Below are positions 1 to 9,666 of a stretch of 64,000 nucleotides of DNA, in pieces. The DNA lies in the NCBI RefSeq assembly GCF_015234305.1, contig NZ_JADGMI010000002.1, forward strand, positions 806,001-870,000. The letters are read 5' to 3'. The notes beneath the pieces are model-generated. The model had not been told where the DNA came from. It did not search any database and saw only the letters and a program-made list of their open reading frames with translations. The stretch is from Superficieibacter sp. 1612_C1. GTDB taxonomy: Bacteria; Pseudomonadota; Gammaproteobacteria; Enterobacterales; Enterobacteriaceae. Each line of letters starts with the position of its first letter. The first letter of the stretch is position 1. The position numbers were made by a program, and so were the translations under genes.

Positions 1-69
1 GCACTACGCCGGGGCAGTATCTCAATAACGACTAGTATTAAAGGGTGTCGACAACAACGGAGAATAACG

Positions 70-597
70 ATGCCCGACCATCATCAGCCCCCGGTTTTAC
101 CGCAGACGCAACATTTCGTTGCCCATGAATGGGTCCCTAATCATCCTTTTCTGACGGTGCTGCTTTATCAGCGCGTGGTGACCGAAGGGGATATCGCCAG
201 CCAGTTTGAGCAGCGCTTTGCCGATAACGGCTGGCCGCCGCAATGGCGCGATGGCATCTTTGATTACCATCATTACCACTCTACCGCGCATGAAGTGCTG
301 GGTATTGCCGCCGGTTCTGCTCGCCTGCTGCTGGGAGGGCCAGGCGGTAAGGAATTTAACGTGCGTAAAGGCGATGTACTATTACTGCCGGCAGGTACCG
401 GGCATCGCCGGTTATCCGCCTCCGACGATTTTCTGGTGGTTGGCGCGTATGCATCTGGTCAGAAGCCCGATCTGTGCAAAACGGCAGCGACGCCGGAGAT
501 GCTGGCCCGCATTGCTTCGCTGCCGTTTCCTGACAGCGATCCGGTGAATGGTGAGGCGCATGCGCTTAGCGAATACTGGCAGCGGTCTGGGGAATAG
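70..597 (+). CDS. Cupin-fold protein (YjlB-like)
   Basis: A 175-residue single-domain cupin, probably a cytoplasmic metal-binding protein of unknown substrate. The first cupin motif is visible at about residues 66-76 (FDYHHYHSTAHE, a cluster of His followed by Glu). The second lies around KGDVLLLPAGTGH (about 100-112), with a further His. This spacing resembles the YjlB group of small cupins, whose reaction is not established. A clear ribosome binding site (CGGAGAA) precedes the ATG. Bases 2-28 read HYAGAVSQ-stop in another frame and may be the tail of an upstream gene cut by the window edge. The gene converges on the GntR regulator, so it probably belongs to an operon entering from the left. 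Family assignment is fairly sure, function is not. Confidence 0.8.
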   Translation: MPDHHQPPVLPQTQHFVAHEWVPNHPFLTVLLYQRVVTEGDIASQFEQRFADNGWPPQWRDGIFDYHHYHSTAHEVLGIAAGSARLLLGGPGGKEFNVRKGDVLLLPAGTGHRRLSASDDFLVVGAYASGQKPDLCKTAATPEMLARIASLPFPDSDPVNGEAHALSEYWQRSGE

Positions 598-612
598 TGC
601 TTCGCCGCTGGT

Positions 613-1266
613 TTAGTTATCCAGTTGACTGATAATCGCGAGGCGGGCGCGATAGCCGTTGCGGATATGCTGACAGGCAGCGTCCTGCGCCGCCTCAACA
701 TCGCGGCGGGTGAGGGCATCAACCATCGCCTGATGCTCGCACTTTGCCTCTTCCGCCCGGTCCGACAGCGCATAGGTGGTACCGCGCAGCAGTGACAGAT
801 GAATGCGCAAATTATCCAGCATCTCATTAAGATACGGATTGTGGGTGGAGCGATAAATCTGCCGGTGAAACAGGCGGTTATGATCGTGCAGCGCTTTACT
901 GTCTGTCAGCGTTTTTTCCGCATCCACCATACGTTGCAGGAGCGCAATTTCTTCATCAGATGCGGCTGCCACCGCCAGCTGCATGGCAATCTTCTCCAGT
1001 CCTTCTCGGACGGCAAAAAGCTGACGCAAACGGTCATAGCTGATATTGGCGACGATCAAACCGCGTTGCGGCCCCGGCTCTGCCAGACCCAGGGTTTCCA
1101 GGCGATGCAGCGCCTCACGAATAGGGGTTCTGCTAAGGCCAAATTGCGCTGCCAGCCGGGTTTCCTGTAGTCGCTCGCCGGGCAGCAGCTCGCCGCGTTC
1201 AATAGCCGTAATCAGTATCTCGAAAGGTGACATTGTCACATCACGCTCGCCAGGTTTTACGTTCAT
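613..1266 (-). CDS. GntR-family regulator, FCD (FadR-like) type
   Basis: Transcriptional regulator with an N-terminal winged helix (RLAAQFGLSRTPIREALHRL is the typical recognition region) and an all-helical C-terminal FCD effector domain with the family's metal-ligand pattern (DHNRLFHRQIY, then later His residues near HQAM and CQHI). I start it at the Met of MNVKPGERD, 217 residues; in-frame Mets exist upstream (1344) and downstream (1233), so the start is uncertain. It is divergent from the MmgE/PrpD-transporter operon and is the obvious candidate to control it; FCD regulators usually respond to a carboxylic acid made or used by the operon. The palindrome at 1431-1440 fits its operator type. 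Confidence 0.88.
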   Translation of the reverse strand: MNVKPGERDVTMSPFEILITAIERGELLPGERLQETRLAAQFGLSRTPIREALHRLETLGLAEPGPQRGLIVANISYDRLRQLFAVREGLEKIAMQLAVAAASDEEIALLQRMVDAEKTLTDSKALHDHNRLFHRQIYRSTHNPYLNEMLDNLRIHLSLLRGTTYALSDRAEEAKCEHQAMVDALTRRDVEAAQDAACQHIRNGYRARLAIISQLDN

Positions 1267-1344
1267 AATTTCAGAGGGTTTTTCCAGTTTACAGGCCAGA
1301 AATGCGTGCCATGAATGTAGCGCCATATTGCCACAGTAAATCAT

Positions 1345-1505
1345 GTTTCATCGCTCATTTTGTTCTTAGCATAGCTAAAAATCGTCTTTTGACCTTTGCG
1401 CCGTCGCTGGTATGTTTAAAGCCTGATTTATTGTATACAAATGAATTCAATCAATCATCTTATTGTTTTATAAGTTTTTTGTAGTCAGCATCAGGGAATT
1501 TTACC
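1345..1505. promoter_or_regulatory. Divergent control region with GntR/FCD-type operator
   Basis: Noncoding, AT-rich gap between the GntR gene and the first MmgE/PrpD gene. Positions 1431-1440 read TTGTATACAA, a perfect palindrome that matches the TnGTn(0-3)ACnA consensus known for FadR-subfamily regulators. It sits about 65 bases upstream of the 1506 start codon, where binding would be expected to block transcription of the operon. Promoter boxes were not assigned with confidence. Confidence 0.55.
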
Positions 1506-2885
1506 ATGACAAAAAAAGACACCGTATCTGGCTCTTACCCCCGGGGAGACCAGCTCAGTCATTTTATTCATCACGCTCATACGATACCGATCCCGGAGAC
1601 GGTGCTGCATGAGGCCAAACGCGCGCTGATTGATTACCTCGGCGTAGCGCTGGGCGCGGTAAATGACGATGCGGTGCGCGCCGTGCGGCAGGTGGCACGC
1701 CAGTGGAATGCCACCGGTGCGGCGCGGGTTATTCTTGGCGAAACCACCACGCCGGGTCTGGCGGCGCTGATAAATGCCACTATGGCCCATGCGGCAGATT
1801 ATGACGATACCCATCCTGCGGGCGCGGGCCATCCTGGGGGGCCGTGCTGGTCAACGGCGCTGGCGATGGCGCAGGCGCATCCGGTCAGCGAGGAACGGGT
1901 ACTGAAAGCCTTTATCGCCGGGTTCGAAGTGATGGCAAAACTTGGCGGCGGCTGGGTGCCGGGAGTAGGCCGTAATTTGCAACGCCGCGGTTTTCATCCG
2001 ACAGCCATCGTCGGACGCGCGGGCGCGACAGCGGTCGCGTCCTCTCTTCTCGGGCTTAGCGAGCCGCAAATTCAAAACGCGCTCGGCGCGGCAGCAACCA
2101 TGATGGGCGGGCTGCAAAAGTCCTCGGGTACGCACGGTAAGCCTTTTCATGCGGGGAAAGCCGCGATGGATGGGATCCTCGCGGCGCAACTGGCCGCAGA
2201 AGGCTTCGTCGGCGCGCATCATTTTTATGAAACGGACGGCTGGGTGAAAAACTTTATCCAGGATGGCAGTGCGGAAATACCGCCGCTGGATTTTGGCGAA
2301 AGCTGGGAGCTGCTGACCAACGGCTACAAGCTGTATGCCAGCTGCCGGGGAACGCACGCCTCCATTGAAACCGCACGACAGCTTTACCCGCAGCTACAAG
2401 GTCGCGCCATTGTTCGCATTGACGCCAAAGTGCATCCGATGGGGATGGTTAACGCCGGGATCCTCAATCCGCAAACGCCGCTGGAGAGCAAATTCAGTAT
2501 TCCGCACTGCATCGCGCTGGCGCTGAGCGGATATGCGCTCACCGATACCGATTTCACGCCGCAAACGGTGGCCGACCCCGCGCCGCGTGCGCTGCTTGAG
2601 TTGCTTAATGTCGAGGCGGTTGAGGGGCAATCCGCCAGCTCCGCCTTTATTGACGTCTGGCTGGAGGATGGCGAGGTACTGCACGCCCATACTGAGGTGT
2701 ATCGCGGTCACGCGCAAAACCCCTTAACCGACGAGGAACTGCGCGCCAAGTTTGATTCGCTGGCAATTCCGGCACTCGGGGCGCAGAAGAGCGAGGCGTT
2801 GTATCAGGCGGCGGCGCATTTTGAGCGTCCAGGCTCCCTGGCAACCCTCACCGCGCTGCTGGCAGGCGAATTCACTGAATTTTAA
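1506..2885 (+). CDS. MmgE/PrpD family protein (first copy)
   Basis: 459-residue member of the MmgE/PrpD family, which includes 2-methylcitrate dehydratase (PrpD), cis-aconitate decarboxylase and iminodisuccinate epimerase. Family landmarks are visible: the LIDYLGVALGAV N-terminal helix, the AHAADYDDTHPAG segment with its conserved Asp pair (about 97-109), and GFHPTAIVG (about 160-168). It opens an operon with a second PrpD-like gene 12 bases downstream, an exporter and an amino-acid ABC transporter. No prpB or prpC is nearby, so a methylcitrate role is unlikely; the transporter suggests the substrate derives from an amino acid or amino-dicarboxylate. The exact reaction cannot be read from the sequence. 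Confidence 0.85.
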   Translation: MTKKDTVSGSYPRGDQLSHFIHHAHTIPIPETVLHEAKRALIDYLGVALGAVNDDAVRAVRQVARQWNATGAARVILGETTTPGLAALINATMAHAADYDDTHPAGAGHPGGPCWSTALAMAQAHPVSEERVLKAFIAGFEVMAKLGGGWVPGVGRNLQRRGFHPTAIVGRAGATAVASSLLGLSEPQIQNALGAAATMMGGLQKSSGTHGKPFHAGKAAMDGILAAQLAAEGFVGAHHFYETDGWVKNFIQDGSAEIPPLDFGESWELLTNGYKLYASCRGTHASIETARQLYPQLQGRAIVRIDAKVHPMGMVNAGILNPQTPLESKFSIPHCIALALSGYALTDTDFTPQTVADPAPRALLELLNVEAVEGQSASSAFIDVWLEDGEVLHAHTEVYRGHAQNPLTDEELRAKFDSLAIPALGAQKSEALYQAAAHFERPGSLATLTALLAGEFTEF

Positions 2886-2897
2886 AGGAGTAGAGGT

Positions 2898-4220
2898 ATG
2901 AGTATTGCCGGACAACTCGCTGCAAATCTGTTGCGCTTCTCGCAGCAAAGCTTTTCACCAGCAGCACGCGAGCAGGCGCGAACCGCTATTATTGACACCC
3001 TCGGGGTAACGCTGGCGGGTGGCGCGCAGGACGGGGCAGAAAAACTGCGCCGCGTCATTGTTCCTTCGGCCGCGACCGGGAATAGCCGCGTTTTCGGCAC
3101 CGATCTGCGGCTCAACGCGCTGGATGCCGCGCTGCTTAACGGCACATCATCACATCTGCTGGATTATGATGATTCAAATTCCTGGCTGCACGGGCACATC
3201 TCGGTTGCCGTCCTGCCTGCCGTGCTGGCACTGGCGGACGAGCACGCGCTTAACGGCGAGGCAATAATCCGCGCATATCTCTGCGGCTATGAAACCGCCG
3301 TGCGGATGGGTAAAGCGGTCAGCCCGTTCCAGTACCGGCACGGCTGGCATCCGACCACCACCGTGGGGATTTTCGCCGGTGTGGCTGCCTGCGCGGTGCT
3401 GCTCGACTTAACGGAAGCGCAAACCGCGACGGCGCTGTCGATATGTGCCTCGCTCGCGTCCGGTATTAAATCCAATTTTGGCAGCCAGACCAAAGCGCTG
3501 GTCGTCGGCCAGGCGGCACGCAGTGCGGTGATGGCGGTGCAACTGGCCCGGGAGGGGTTCAGCGCCGGGCAAACGGCGCTGGAACATCACCACGGCTATT
3601 TCAACGTTTTTAACGGCAGTGAGAATGTCGATCCTTCCGCGCTGACCGAACGCTGGGACGGCACGCCGTACATTCTTGATACCGAAAAGAGCAACAACTT
3701 TAAGTACTTCTCCTGCTGTTACGCCATTCTGTCGCCGGTGGACGGCGTGCTGGCGCTGCGCGAGCAGACGGGCCTGAAAGCGGAGCAGATCGAACGTATT
3801 GAGGTGCAGGTGCACCCGATCCGCTTCCCGCATATCAATATTCCGCAGCCGGAAAATCCGCTGGCAGGAAAATTCAGTCTGCACTACTGCGTGGCGCGGG
3901 CCTTTGTCGCCGGGACGCTGACGCTGGAGGATTTTATCGACACGGCGCGTTTTGCCGATCCGACGACGCAGTCATTAATGCACAAGGTCACGCTGGGTTG
4001 CCATGACGAGGCGACGACGCATCGAGCCTATGTCACGCTGACCACCACAGACGGGCGTCAATTTCACCAGGCGATTGCCGGGGCGCGGGGTTCCAGCCCG
4101 GGTAACCCGCTGGCGGAAGGCGTGCTGGCGCAAAAATTTATCGATTGTGCCACGCGCGTGATGTCTGCGGATGACGCACAGGCGCTGTATGCCCGCCTGC
4201 TGCAAGACGATTATCGCTAA
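2898..4220 (+). CDS. MmgE/PrpD family protein (second copy)
   Basis: 440-residue paralogue of the preceding gene, clearly diverged from it. It keeps the family signature: IIDTLGVTLAGG near the N-terminus, SSHLLDYDDSNSWLHGH (conserved Asp residues, about 86-102) and HGWHPTTTVGIFA. A ribosome binding site (AAAGGAG) precedes the ATG. Tandem MmgE/PrpD genes next to a transporter suggest either two steps on related compounds or a heteromeric enzyme; neither is proven. Translation probably follows from the upstream gene, and the TSUP gene starts 11 bases after its stop. Confidence 0.85.
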   Translation: MSIAGQLAANLLRFSQQSFSPAAREQARTAIIDTLGVTLAGGAQDGAEKLRRVIVPSAATGNSRVFGTDLRLNALDAALLNGTSSHLLDYDDSNSWLHGHISVAVLPAVLALADEHALNGEAIIRAYLCGYETAVRMGKAVSPFQYRHGWHPTTTVGIFAGVAACAVLLDLTEAQTATALSICASLASGIKSNFGSQTKALVVGQAARSAVMAVQLAREGFSAGQTALEHHHGYFNVFNGSENVDPSALTERWDGTPYILDTEKSNNFKYFSCCYAILSPVDGVLALREQTGLKAEQIERIEVQVHPIRFPHINIPQPENPLAGKFSLHYCVARAFVAGTLTLEDFIDTARFADPTTQSLMHKVTLGCHDEATTHRAYVTLTTTDGRQFHQAIAGARGSSPGNPLAEGVLAQKFIDCATRVMSADDAQALYARLLQDDYR

Positions 4221-4231
4221 GTGGAACCGCT

Positions 4232-4993
4232 ATGACCTTATCGCTTATTCCTGCTGACATTTCGCCGCTGTTTGCCGGGGTGATGGTGTTTTGCAGTTTT
4301 CTGACCTCGGCGCTGACGGCGGCGATGGGACTAGGCGGCGGCACGGCGCTGCTGGCGGTGATGGGGCTGGGAATGCCGGTCGCCAGCCTGATGCCGGTAC
4401 ACGGGATGGTGCAGTTAGGATCAAACCTGAGCCGGACGCTGATCCAGCGCATGTATGTGGTCTGGCCGCTGGTGCTGTGGTTTTTGCTCGGCAGCGCGGT
4501 CGGTATCGCCCTCGGTGCACCGCTGGCGGCGGCGATCCCGGACAGCCTGGCGCGTATCGCATTAGCGCTATTTATCCTCTGGACGGTCTTTCACAAACGC
4601 AGTGAGGCGAAGCCGACCAATAAGCTGTTTTTTGTCATCGGCGGCGGGATCAGCAGCATCGGGACGATGATTGTGGGCGCGACGGGGCCGATGGTCGCGG
4701 GGCTTATCAGTTCTCAGGGGCTGAAGAGACAACCGCTGATTGCCACCCATGCGACCTGCATGGTCCTTCAGCACGGATTAAAAATACTCGCTTTTGGTCT
4801 GATGGGCTTTGCCTGGGCGACCTGGCTGCCGGTGCTCATTGCGATGATTATCAGCGGCGCGCTGGGCACCTGGCTGGGCTCACGACTGCTCGACAACCTG
4901 CCGGAAAAACTGTTCCGCGTAGTGTTCCGGGTGACGATGCTGCTGCTGAGCCTGCAACTGCTGTGGCAGGGCGCGCAGGGCTGGTTGGGTTAG
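4232..4993 (+). CDS. TSUP (TauE/SafE) family inner-membrane transporter
   Basis: 253-residue hydrophobic protein with about eight predicted membrane spans and the family's internal duplication: a glycine-rich N-terminal repeat (GLGGGTALLAVMGLG) and an equivalent segment in the second half (IGTMIVGATGPMVAGL). TSUP proteins move sulfur-containing or organic anions across the inner membrane, often as exporters. It lies between two MmgE/PrpD genes and the Aap-type importer, so it may export a product or by-product of the pathway. The substrate is not predictable. Confidence 0.8.
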   Translation: MTLSLIPADISPLFAGVMVFCSFLTSALTAAMGLGGGTALLAVMGLGMPVASLMPVHGMVQLGSNLSRTLIQRMYVVWPLVLWFLLGSAVGIALGAPLAAAIPDSLARIALALFILWTVFHKRSEAKPTNKLFFVIGGGISSIGTMIVGATGPMVAGLISSQGLKRQPLIATHATCMVLQHGLKILAFGLMGFAWATWLPVLIAMIISGALGTWLGSRLLDNLPEKLFRVVFRVTMLLLSLQLLWQGAQGWLG

Positions 4994-5103
4994 ATCATTT
5001 TTGCATGTGCTACGCCATATTCCTTCTTTGCCAGAGGTCGGGCGTAGCGCGGAACATAGTCAGACGCGTTGTAAATACAAAAAATTAACCGGGAAAAGGG
5101 TCG

Positions 5104-6156
5104 ATGATGATCAATAAAATGAAAATGCTGGCGGCGGTCTTGCTGATCGCCAGCGGAAACCTTGCCTTCTCAGCGCAGGCCGCAGACGCGCCCGCCAGCA
5201 ACGGGGAGACGCTAAAGAAAATTAAAGCCCGGGGCGAACTGGTGTGCGGCGTTCATCCGGCGCGCCACGGATTTTCCTCCATCGACAGTAAAGGCCAGTG
5301 GGTCGGGCTGGATGTGGATTTCTGTCGGGCGCTGGCGGCGGCGGTCTTAGGCGATGCCAAAAAAGTTCGCTTTACGCCGCTCTCCACGGCGCAGCGTTTC
5401 CCGGCCATTCAGTCGGGTGAAGTGGACGTCCTGTCGCGCAATATTACCGCCTCGCTGACGCGCGATGTGTCGCTGGGCCTCAACTTTGCGCCGCCGAACT
5501 TTTATACCGGCACCGGATTTATGGTCCGCGCCAATAGTGGCGTGAAGAAAATTGAGGATCTGGACGGGGCCACCGTCTGCATCACGCCGGGCAGCAGCAC
5601 CGAGCAGAATGTGGCGCAGATCTTCACCTCCCGCCATCTGCACTACACCCCGGTGGTGATTGAAAATAATAAAGAGTATGTGGCGGCCTACCTCTCCGGA
5701 CGCTGCGATGTGCTGGCCCGTGACAAAGTCGCCTTACCGGGCGTAAAAAACGTGGATGCCGAAAACCCGGACGACCATGTGATCCTGCCGGGGATCTACT
5801 CGAAAGAGCCGCTGGCGATGGCGGTGCGTAAAGGTGACGATCAGTGGTTTGATATCGTCAAATGGGTGGTGTACGCCACGTTTAACGCGGAAGAGTTGAA
5901 AACCAGTCAGGCGAACGTCGATCAGCAACTAAAATCCGCCGACCCGGATGTGCAGGGCCTTTTAGGTGTCAGTGGTGATTTCGGTCAGAAGCTGGGGCTG
6001 GATAATCAATGGGCTTACAACATCGTTAAGCAGGTGGGCAACTATGGCGATATTTATAACCGCCACTTTGGTCCCCAAAGCGCAGAGCCGCTGGATCGCG
6101 ATCTGAATAAATTATGGAATGACGGTGGCCTGCTGTATGGCTTACCGATCCGCTAA
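5104..6156 (+). CDS. Amino-acid ABC transporter periplasmic binding protein (AapJ/BztA type)
   Basis: 350-residue solute-binding protein with a Sec signal peptide (hydrophobic core at about residues 8-20, likely cleavage after AQA at about 26). The mature part follows the AapJ/BztA pattern for broad-range L-amino-acid binding proteins: GELVCGV, then GQWVGLDVDFCRALAAAVLG, GEVDVLSRN and TGTGFMVR. The three following genes encode the matching permeases and ATPase, so all four form one importer. The TSUP gene upstream is 110 bases away; that gap may carry an internal promoter. Confidence 0.9.
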   Translation: MMINKMKMLAAVLLIASGNLAFSAQAADAPASNGETLKKIKARGELVCGVHPARHGFSSIDSKGQWVGLDVDFCRALAAAVLGDAKKVRFTPLSTAQRFPAIQSGEVDVLSRNITASLTRDVSLGLNFAPPNFYTGTGFMVRANSGVKKIEDLDGATVCITPGSSTEQNVAQIFTSRHLHYTPVVIENNKEYVAAYLSGRCDVLARDKVALPGVKNVDAENPDDHVILPGIYSKEPLAMAVRKGDDQWFDIVKWVVYATFNAEELKTSQANVDQQLKSADPDVQGLLGVSGDFGQKLGLDNQWAYNIVKQVGNYGDIYNRHFGPQSAEPLDRDLNKLWNDGGLLYGLPIR

Positions 6157-6182
6157 CCTCCATCTGTGCGCCTGATCCTGAC

Positions 6183-7394
6183 ATGATGAAACAATCACAA
6201 CATACCGAAACGCTTGATGCGCCGGGGCCGGTCAGCACCGCTGGCCTCATGACGCTTATCGGCAGTAAAACGACGCGAGCCTGGTGCTATCAAATCCTGC
6301 TCGCCGTGCTGCTGGTTGGCTTTTGCGGATGGCTTTATAACAACGTGGTGGAGAATCTGCAAACCCAGCGTATTACCACCGGGTTTGCGTTCCTCAAGCA
6401 AAGCGCCCATTTTGCGATTGGTGAAACGCTGATCGACTATACGCCGCGCGACAGTTATGCCCGCGCGGTGCTGGTCGGCTTACTTAACACCCTGTATGTC
6501 ATGGCCTGCGGCATTGTGCTGGCGACGGTACTGGGGTTTATCGTCGGCCTGGGGCGGGTGTCAAAAAACTGGCTGCTGAAGAAACTGGCCGAAGGCTATG
6601 TAGAATTGCTGCGCAACGTGCCGGTGATTTTACAGGTGATTTTCTGGGCGGTGACGATCCGTAACCTGCCGTCGCCCCGCGGGGCCATTGAGCTGGCCGG
6701 GGCCGGTTATCTGACTAACCGCGGTCTGACCTTTGCGGTGTTACAGGCCGATCCCGGCTGGCTGTGGACCTTGTGGGCGCTGGCGACAGGCGTGGTACTC
6801 AGTCTCGCCCTGGCAATGCTGGCCCGGCGGTTGCGGGAGCGGAGCGGTCGCCTGCTGCCGGTGGCGCGCCTGCGAATCGTCCTTCTCGTCGGCTTGCCGC
6901 TGCTGGTCTGGTGGCTGAGCGGCGCGCCGCACGCTATCGATCGCCCGGAACTGCGAGGTTTCAACTTTCGCGGCGGCTTTACGATCAGCCCGGAATTCAC
7001 CGCGCTGCTGCTGGGGATCGCGCTCTATTCATCGGCGTTTATTGCCGAGATCGTCCGCGCCGGGATCCAGTCGGTGCCGAAAGGGCAGCTTGAAGCGGCA
7101 CGCTCGCTCTCCTTCTCGCGATGGCATGTGATCCGCCACGTCATTATTCCGCAGGCAATGCGGGTGATTGTCCCGCCGCTGGCCAGTCAGTATGTCAGCC
7201 TGGCAAAGAACAGCTCCATTGCCGTGGTGGTGGGGTATCCGGAACTGGCGAATATCAGCAATACCCTGATGAATCAGACCGGACAGGCACTTGAAGCGAT
7301 CGCCATCATGATGGTGGTGTATCTGATTATCAGCATTACGACCTCGCTGCTGATGAATATCTTTAACCGTTACGTCGCCATTAAAGAGCGCTAA
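6183..7394 (+). CDS. Amino-acid ABC transporter permease (AapQ/BztB type)
   Basis: 403-residue inner-membrane subunit of the polar amino-acid importer. It is longer than typical HisQ-type permeases because of an insertion between membrane spans, which is characteristic of AapQ/BztB. The cytoplasmic EAA loop that contacts the ATPase is visible as GQLEAARSLSFSRWHVIRHV, followed by IIPQAMRVIVPPL. Two adjacent ATG codons begin the gene at 6183 and 6186. It partners the 7404-8468 permease and the 8468-9220 ATPase. Confidence 0.9.
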   Translation: MMKQSQHTETLDAPGPVSTAGLMTLIGSKTTRAWCYQILLAVLLVGFCGWLYNNVVENLQTQRITTGFAFLKQSAHFAIGETLIDYTPRDSYARAVLVGLLNTLYVMACGIVLATVLGFIVGLGRVSKNWLLKKLAEGYVELLRNVPVILQVIFWAVTIRNLPSPRGAIELAGAGYLTNRGLTFAVLQADPGWLWTLWALATGVVLSLALAMLARRLRERSGRLLPVARLRIVLLVGLPLLVWWLSGAPHAIDRPELRGFNFRGGFTISPEFTALLLGIALYSSAFIAEIVRAGIQSVPKGQLEAARSLSFSRWHVIRHVIIPQAMRVIVPPLASQYVSLAKNSSIAVVVGYPELANISNTLMNQTGQALEAIAIMMVVYLIISITTSLLMNIFNRYVAIKER

Positions 7395-7403
7395 GGAGAG
7401 GCT

Positions 7404-8468
7404 ATGCAACCTACGGCAATTGACTGGCTGCGTCGCAACCTGTTCAGTAGCGTGCTTCAGACGGTATTAACGCTGGTGCTGCTGACGGTCATCGTCACCA
7501 TCGGCGCAAAACTGCTGCGTTGGGGCGTGACGGACGCGGTATTCAGCGGCGGGGCGGCGGAGTGTCGGGCCGCCGCAGGAGCCTGCTGGGCGGTGATCGG
7601 CGAAAAGTACCGGCCTATCCTGTTTGGGCTGTATCCGTATGAGCAGCAGTGGCGTCCGGCACTGTGCATGTTGATCTGGTTTGTGAGCGTCGGGCTGTCG
7701 CTGTCGCCTGCCTGCTGGCATTCACGGTTTCTGTGGCCGCTGTGGGGTGTCGCGCTGGTGGCGATGTACTGCCTGATGAGCGGCGGGGTGCTGGGGCTGT
7801 CGCCGGTACAATCGGCCGACTGGGGGGGCCTGCCGCTGACCTTGCTGCTGTTTTCCGGCACGGTGATCCTCGGTATGCCGGTCTCGGTGGCGCTGGCGCT
7901 GGGCCGTCGCTCGCCGCTGCCGTTTTTCCGTGGGCTGTCGGTGATCTTTATTGAGGGGCTGCGCGGTGTGCCGCTGATCACCATTCTGTTTGTGGCGGTG
8001 AATGTGTTTCCGTTGTTCCTGCCCACCAATATGGAAGTGAACAAGCTGCTGCGCATTATTGTTGGTATTGCGCTGTTTTTTGCCTGCTATCAGGCGGAAG
8101 TGATTCGCGGCGGTTTACAGTCCGTGCCACGCGGGCAGTATGAGGCGGCGACGGTACTGAATCTCGGCTACTGGCACACAACCACCAAAATCATTCTGCC
8201 GCAGGCGCTGCGCATCTGTCTGCCAGCAGTAACTAACCATATCATCGCCGCGATGAAAAACACCTCGTTCGTCATTATTATCGGCCTGTTTGACATGCTC
8301 ACCGCGACCAGCGCCGTGATGCAGGACCCGCAGTGGCGACGCTATTACATCGAAACCTATATTTTTATCGCGGCTATTTATATTTTGTTCGGCTTTATGC
8401 TTTCCCGCTACGCCATCTGGGTAGAAAAACGCATTGACGCCAGCCACCACGCAGAAGGAGCCTCCTGA
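7404..8468 (+). CDS. Amino-acid ABC transporter permease (AapM/BztC type)
   Basis: 354-residue second permease of the Aap-type importer with about eight membrane spans. The EAA loop reads [20 protein letters not shown], followed by [13 protein letters not shown]. It starts 9 bases after the AapQ-like gene with an AAGGAG ribosome binding site, and its TGA shares a base with the ATG of the ATPase gene (TGATG), so the two are translationally coupled. Together with AapQ it should form the heterodimeric channel. Confidence 0.9.
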   Translation: MQPTAIDWLRRNLFSSVLQTVLTLVLLTVIVTIGAKLLRWGVTDAVFSGGAAECRAAAGACWAVIGEKYRPILFGLYPYEQQWRPALCMLIWFVSVGLSLSPACWHSRFLWPLWGVALVAMYCLMSGGVLGLSPVQSADWGGLPLTLLLFSGTVILGMPVSVALALGRRSPLPFFRGLSVIFIEGLRGVPLITILFVAVNVFPLFLPTNMEVNKLLRIIVGIALFFACYQAEVIRGGLQSVPRGQYEAATVLNLGYWHTTTKIILPQALRICLPAVTNHIIAAMKNTSFVIIIGLFDMLTATSAVMQDPQWRRYYIETYIFIAAIYILFGFMLSRYAIWVEKRIDASHHAEGAS

Positions 8469-9220
8469 TGTCCGCAGCTTTACCTAAACCAATCATCGAA
8501 ATGAATGCCGTCAGTAAATGGTACGGAAAGTTTCAGGTTCTGGACAATGTCTCTCTCAACGTGGCGAAGGGCGAGCGGGTAGTGATTTGCGGCCCGTCCG
8601 GGTCGGGTAAATCGACCCTAATTCGCTGCATCAATCGGCTGGAAGAGCATCAGCAGGGGCAGATCCTGGTCAACGGCATCGAAATGAATGACAATGTGCG
8701 CAATATTAATCGCATTCGTTTGAGCATCGGCATGCTGTTCCAGCAGTTTAATTTGTTCCCCCACCTTAGCGTGCTGGATAACCTCACCATCGGCCCACGG
8801 CTGGTGCGCAAGATGAGCCAGAAACAGGCGACGGAGCTGGCGATGCATTATCTGGAGAAAGTGCATATCGGCAACCAGGCGTATAAATTTCCGCTCCAGC
8901 TGTCGGGTGGCCAGCAGCAGCGAGTGGCGATTGCCCGCGCGCTGTGTATGCAGCCAGAAATTATGCTGTTTGATGAGCCGACGTCGGCGCTTGATCCAGA
9001 GATGATCAAGGAAGTGCTGGATGTAATGCTGGATTTGGCTGAGGGCGGAATGACGATGATCGTCGTGACGCATGAGATGGGCTTTGCCCGCACCGTGGCG
9101 GATAAGGTGATCCTGATGGCCGACGGGCGGATTGTGGAATCCGCGCCGCCGGAGCAGTTCTTCAGCCAGCCTGAACACCCACGCACCCGGCAGTTTTTGG
9201 AGCAGATTTTGAGCCATTAA
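8468..9220 (+). CDS. Amino-acid ABC transporter ATPase (AapP/GlnQ type)
   Basis: 250-residue ATP-binding subunit. Walker A is GPSGSGKST (about 38-46), the Q-loop is [12 protein letters not shown], the signature is [15 protein letters not shown], Walker B is [14 protein letters not shown] and the H-loop is VVTHEMGFA. All catalytic residues are intact. This is the last gene of the operon; the REP cluster follows directly and may protect the 3' end of the transcript. Confidence 0.93.
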   Translation: MSAALPKPIIEMNAVSKWYGKFQVLDNVSLNVAKGERVVICGPSGSGKSTLIRCINRLEEHQQGQILVNGIEMNDNVRNINRIRLSIGMLFQQFNLFPHLSVLDNLTIGPRLVRKMSQKQATELAMHYLEKVHIGNQAYKFPLQLSGGQQQRVAIARALCMQPEIMLFDEPTSALDPEMIKEVLDVMLDLAEGGMTMIVVTHEMGFARTVADKVILMADGRIVESAPPEQFFSQPEHPRTRQFLEQILSH

Positions 9221-9247
9221 CGTTACCAGGTGCGCGGCAAGGATGTC

Positions 9248-9632
9248 GGGTATGGGCGTCAGCGCTATACCCCTGATGCCCGGTGGCGCTGCGCTTACCG
9301 GGCCTACGGTCATAGCGTAACCCGCTGATATTATGACATTTGTAGGCCGGGTAAGGCGAAGCCGCCACCCGGCATTATCCGGTATGGGCGTCAGCGCCAT
9401 GCCCATGATGCCCGGTGGCGCTGCGCTTACCGGGCCTACGATCATGGTGTAACCCGCTAACGCTGTGGGCGTAGGCCGGGTAAGGCGAAGCCGCCACCCG
9501 GCATTATCCGGTATGGGCGTCAGCGCCATGCCCCTGATGCCCGGTGGCGCTGCGCTTACCGGGCCTACGATCATGGTGTAACCCGCTAACGTTGTGGGCG
9601 TAGGCCGGGTAAGGCGAAGCCGCCACCCGGCA
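9248..9632. repeat. BIME: three tandem REP-containing units
   Basis: An intergenic repeat block of three units with a period near 130 bases (the shared word TATGGGCGTCAGCGC starts at 9251, 9383 and 9512). Each unit has two inverted REP arms, GATGCCCGGTGGCGCTGCGC and GTAGGCCGGGTAAGGCG, that can pair into stem-loops. This is a typical enterobacterial bacterial interspersed mosaic element. It lies between the convergent ABC-transporter and phosphoketolase genes, where such elements commonly stabilise mRNA ends or bind DNA gyrase or IHF. Confidence 0.92.
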
Positions 9633-9666
9633 TCAGTTCCACCATCAGCCACAGGGGCGCATCCCG

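Noticed and set aside
9248-9632. CRISPR-like periodic repeats
   Set aside because: The three copies are about 130 bases apart with internal inverted arms and no unique spacers of 30 bases; this is a BIME.
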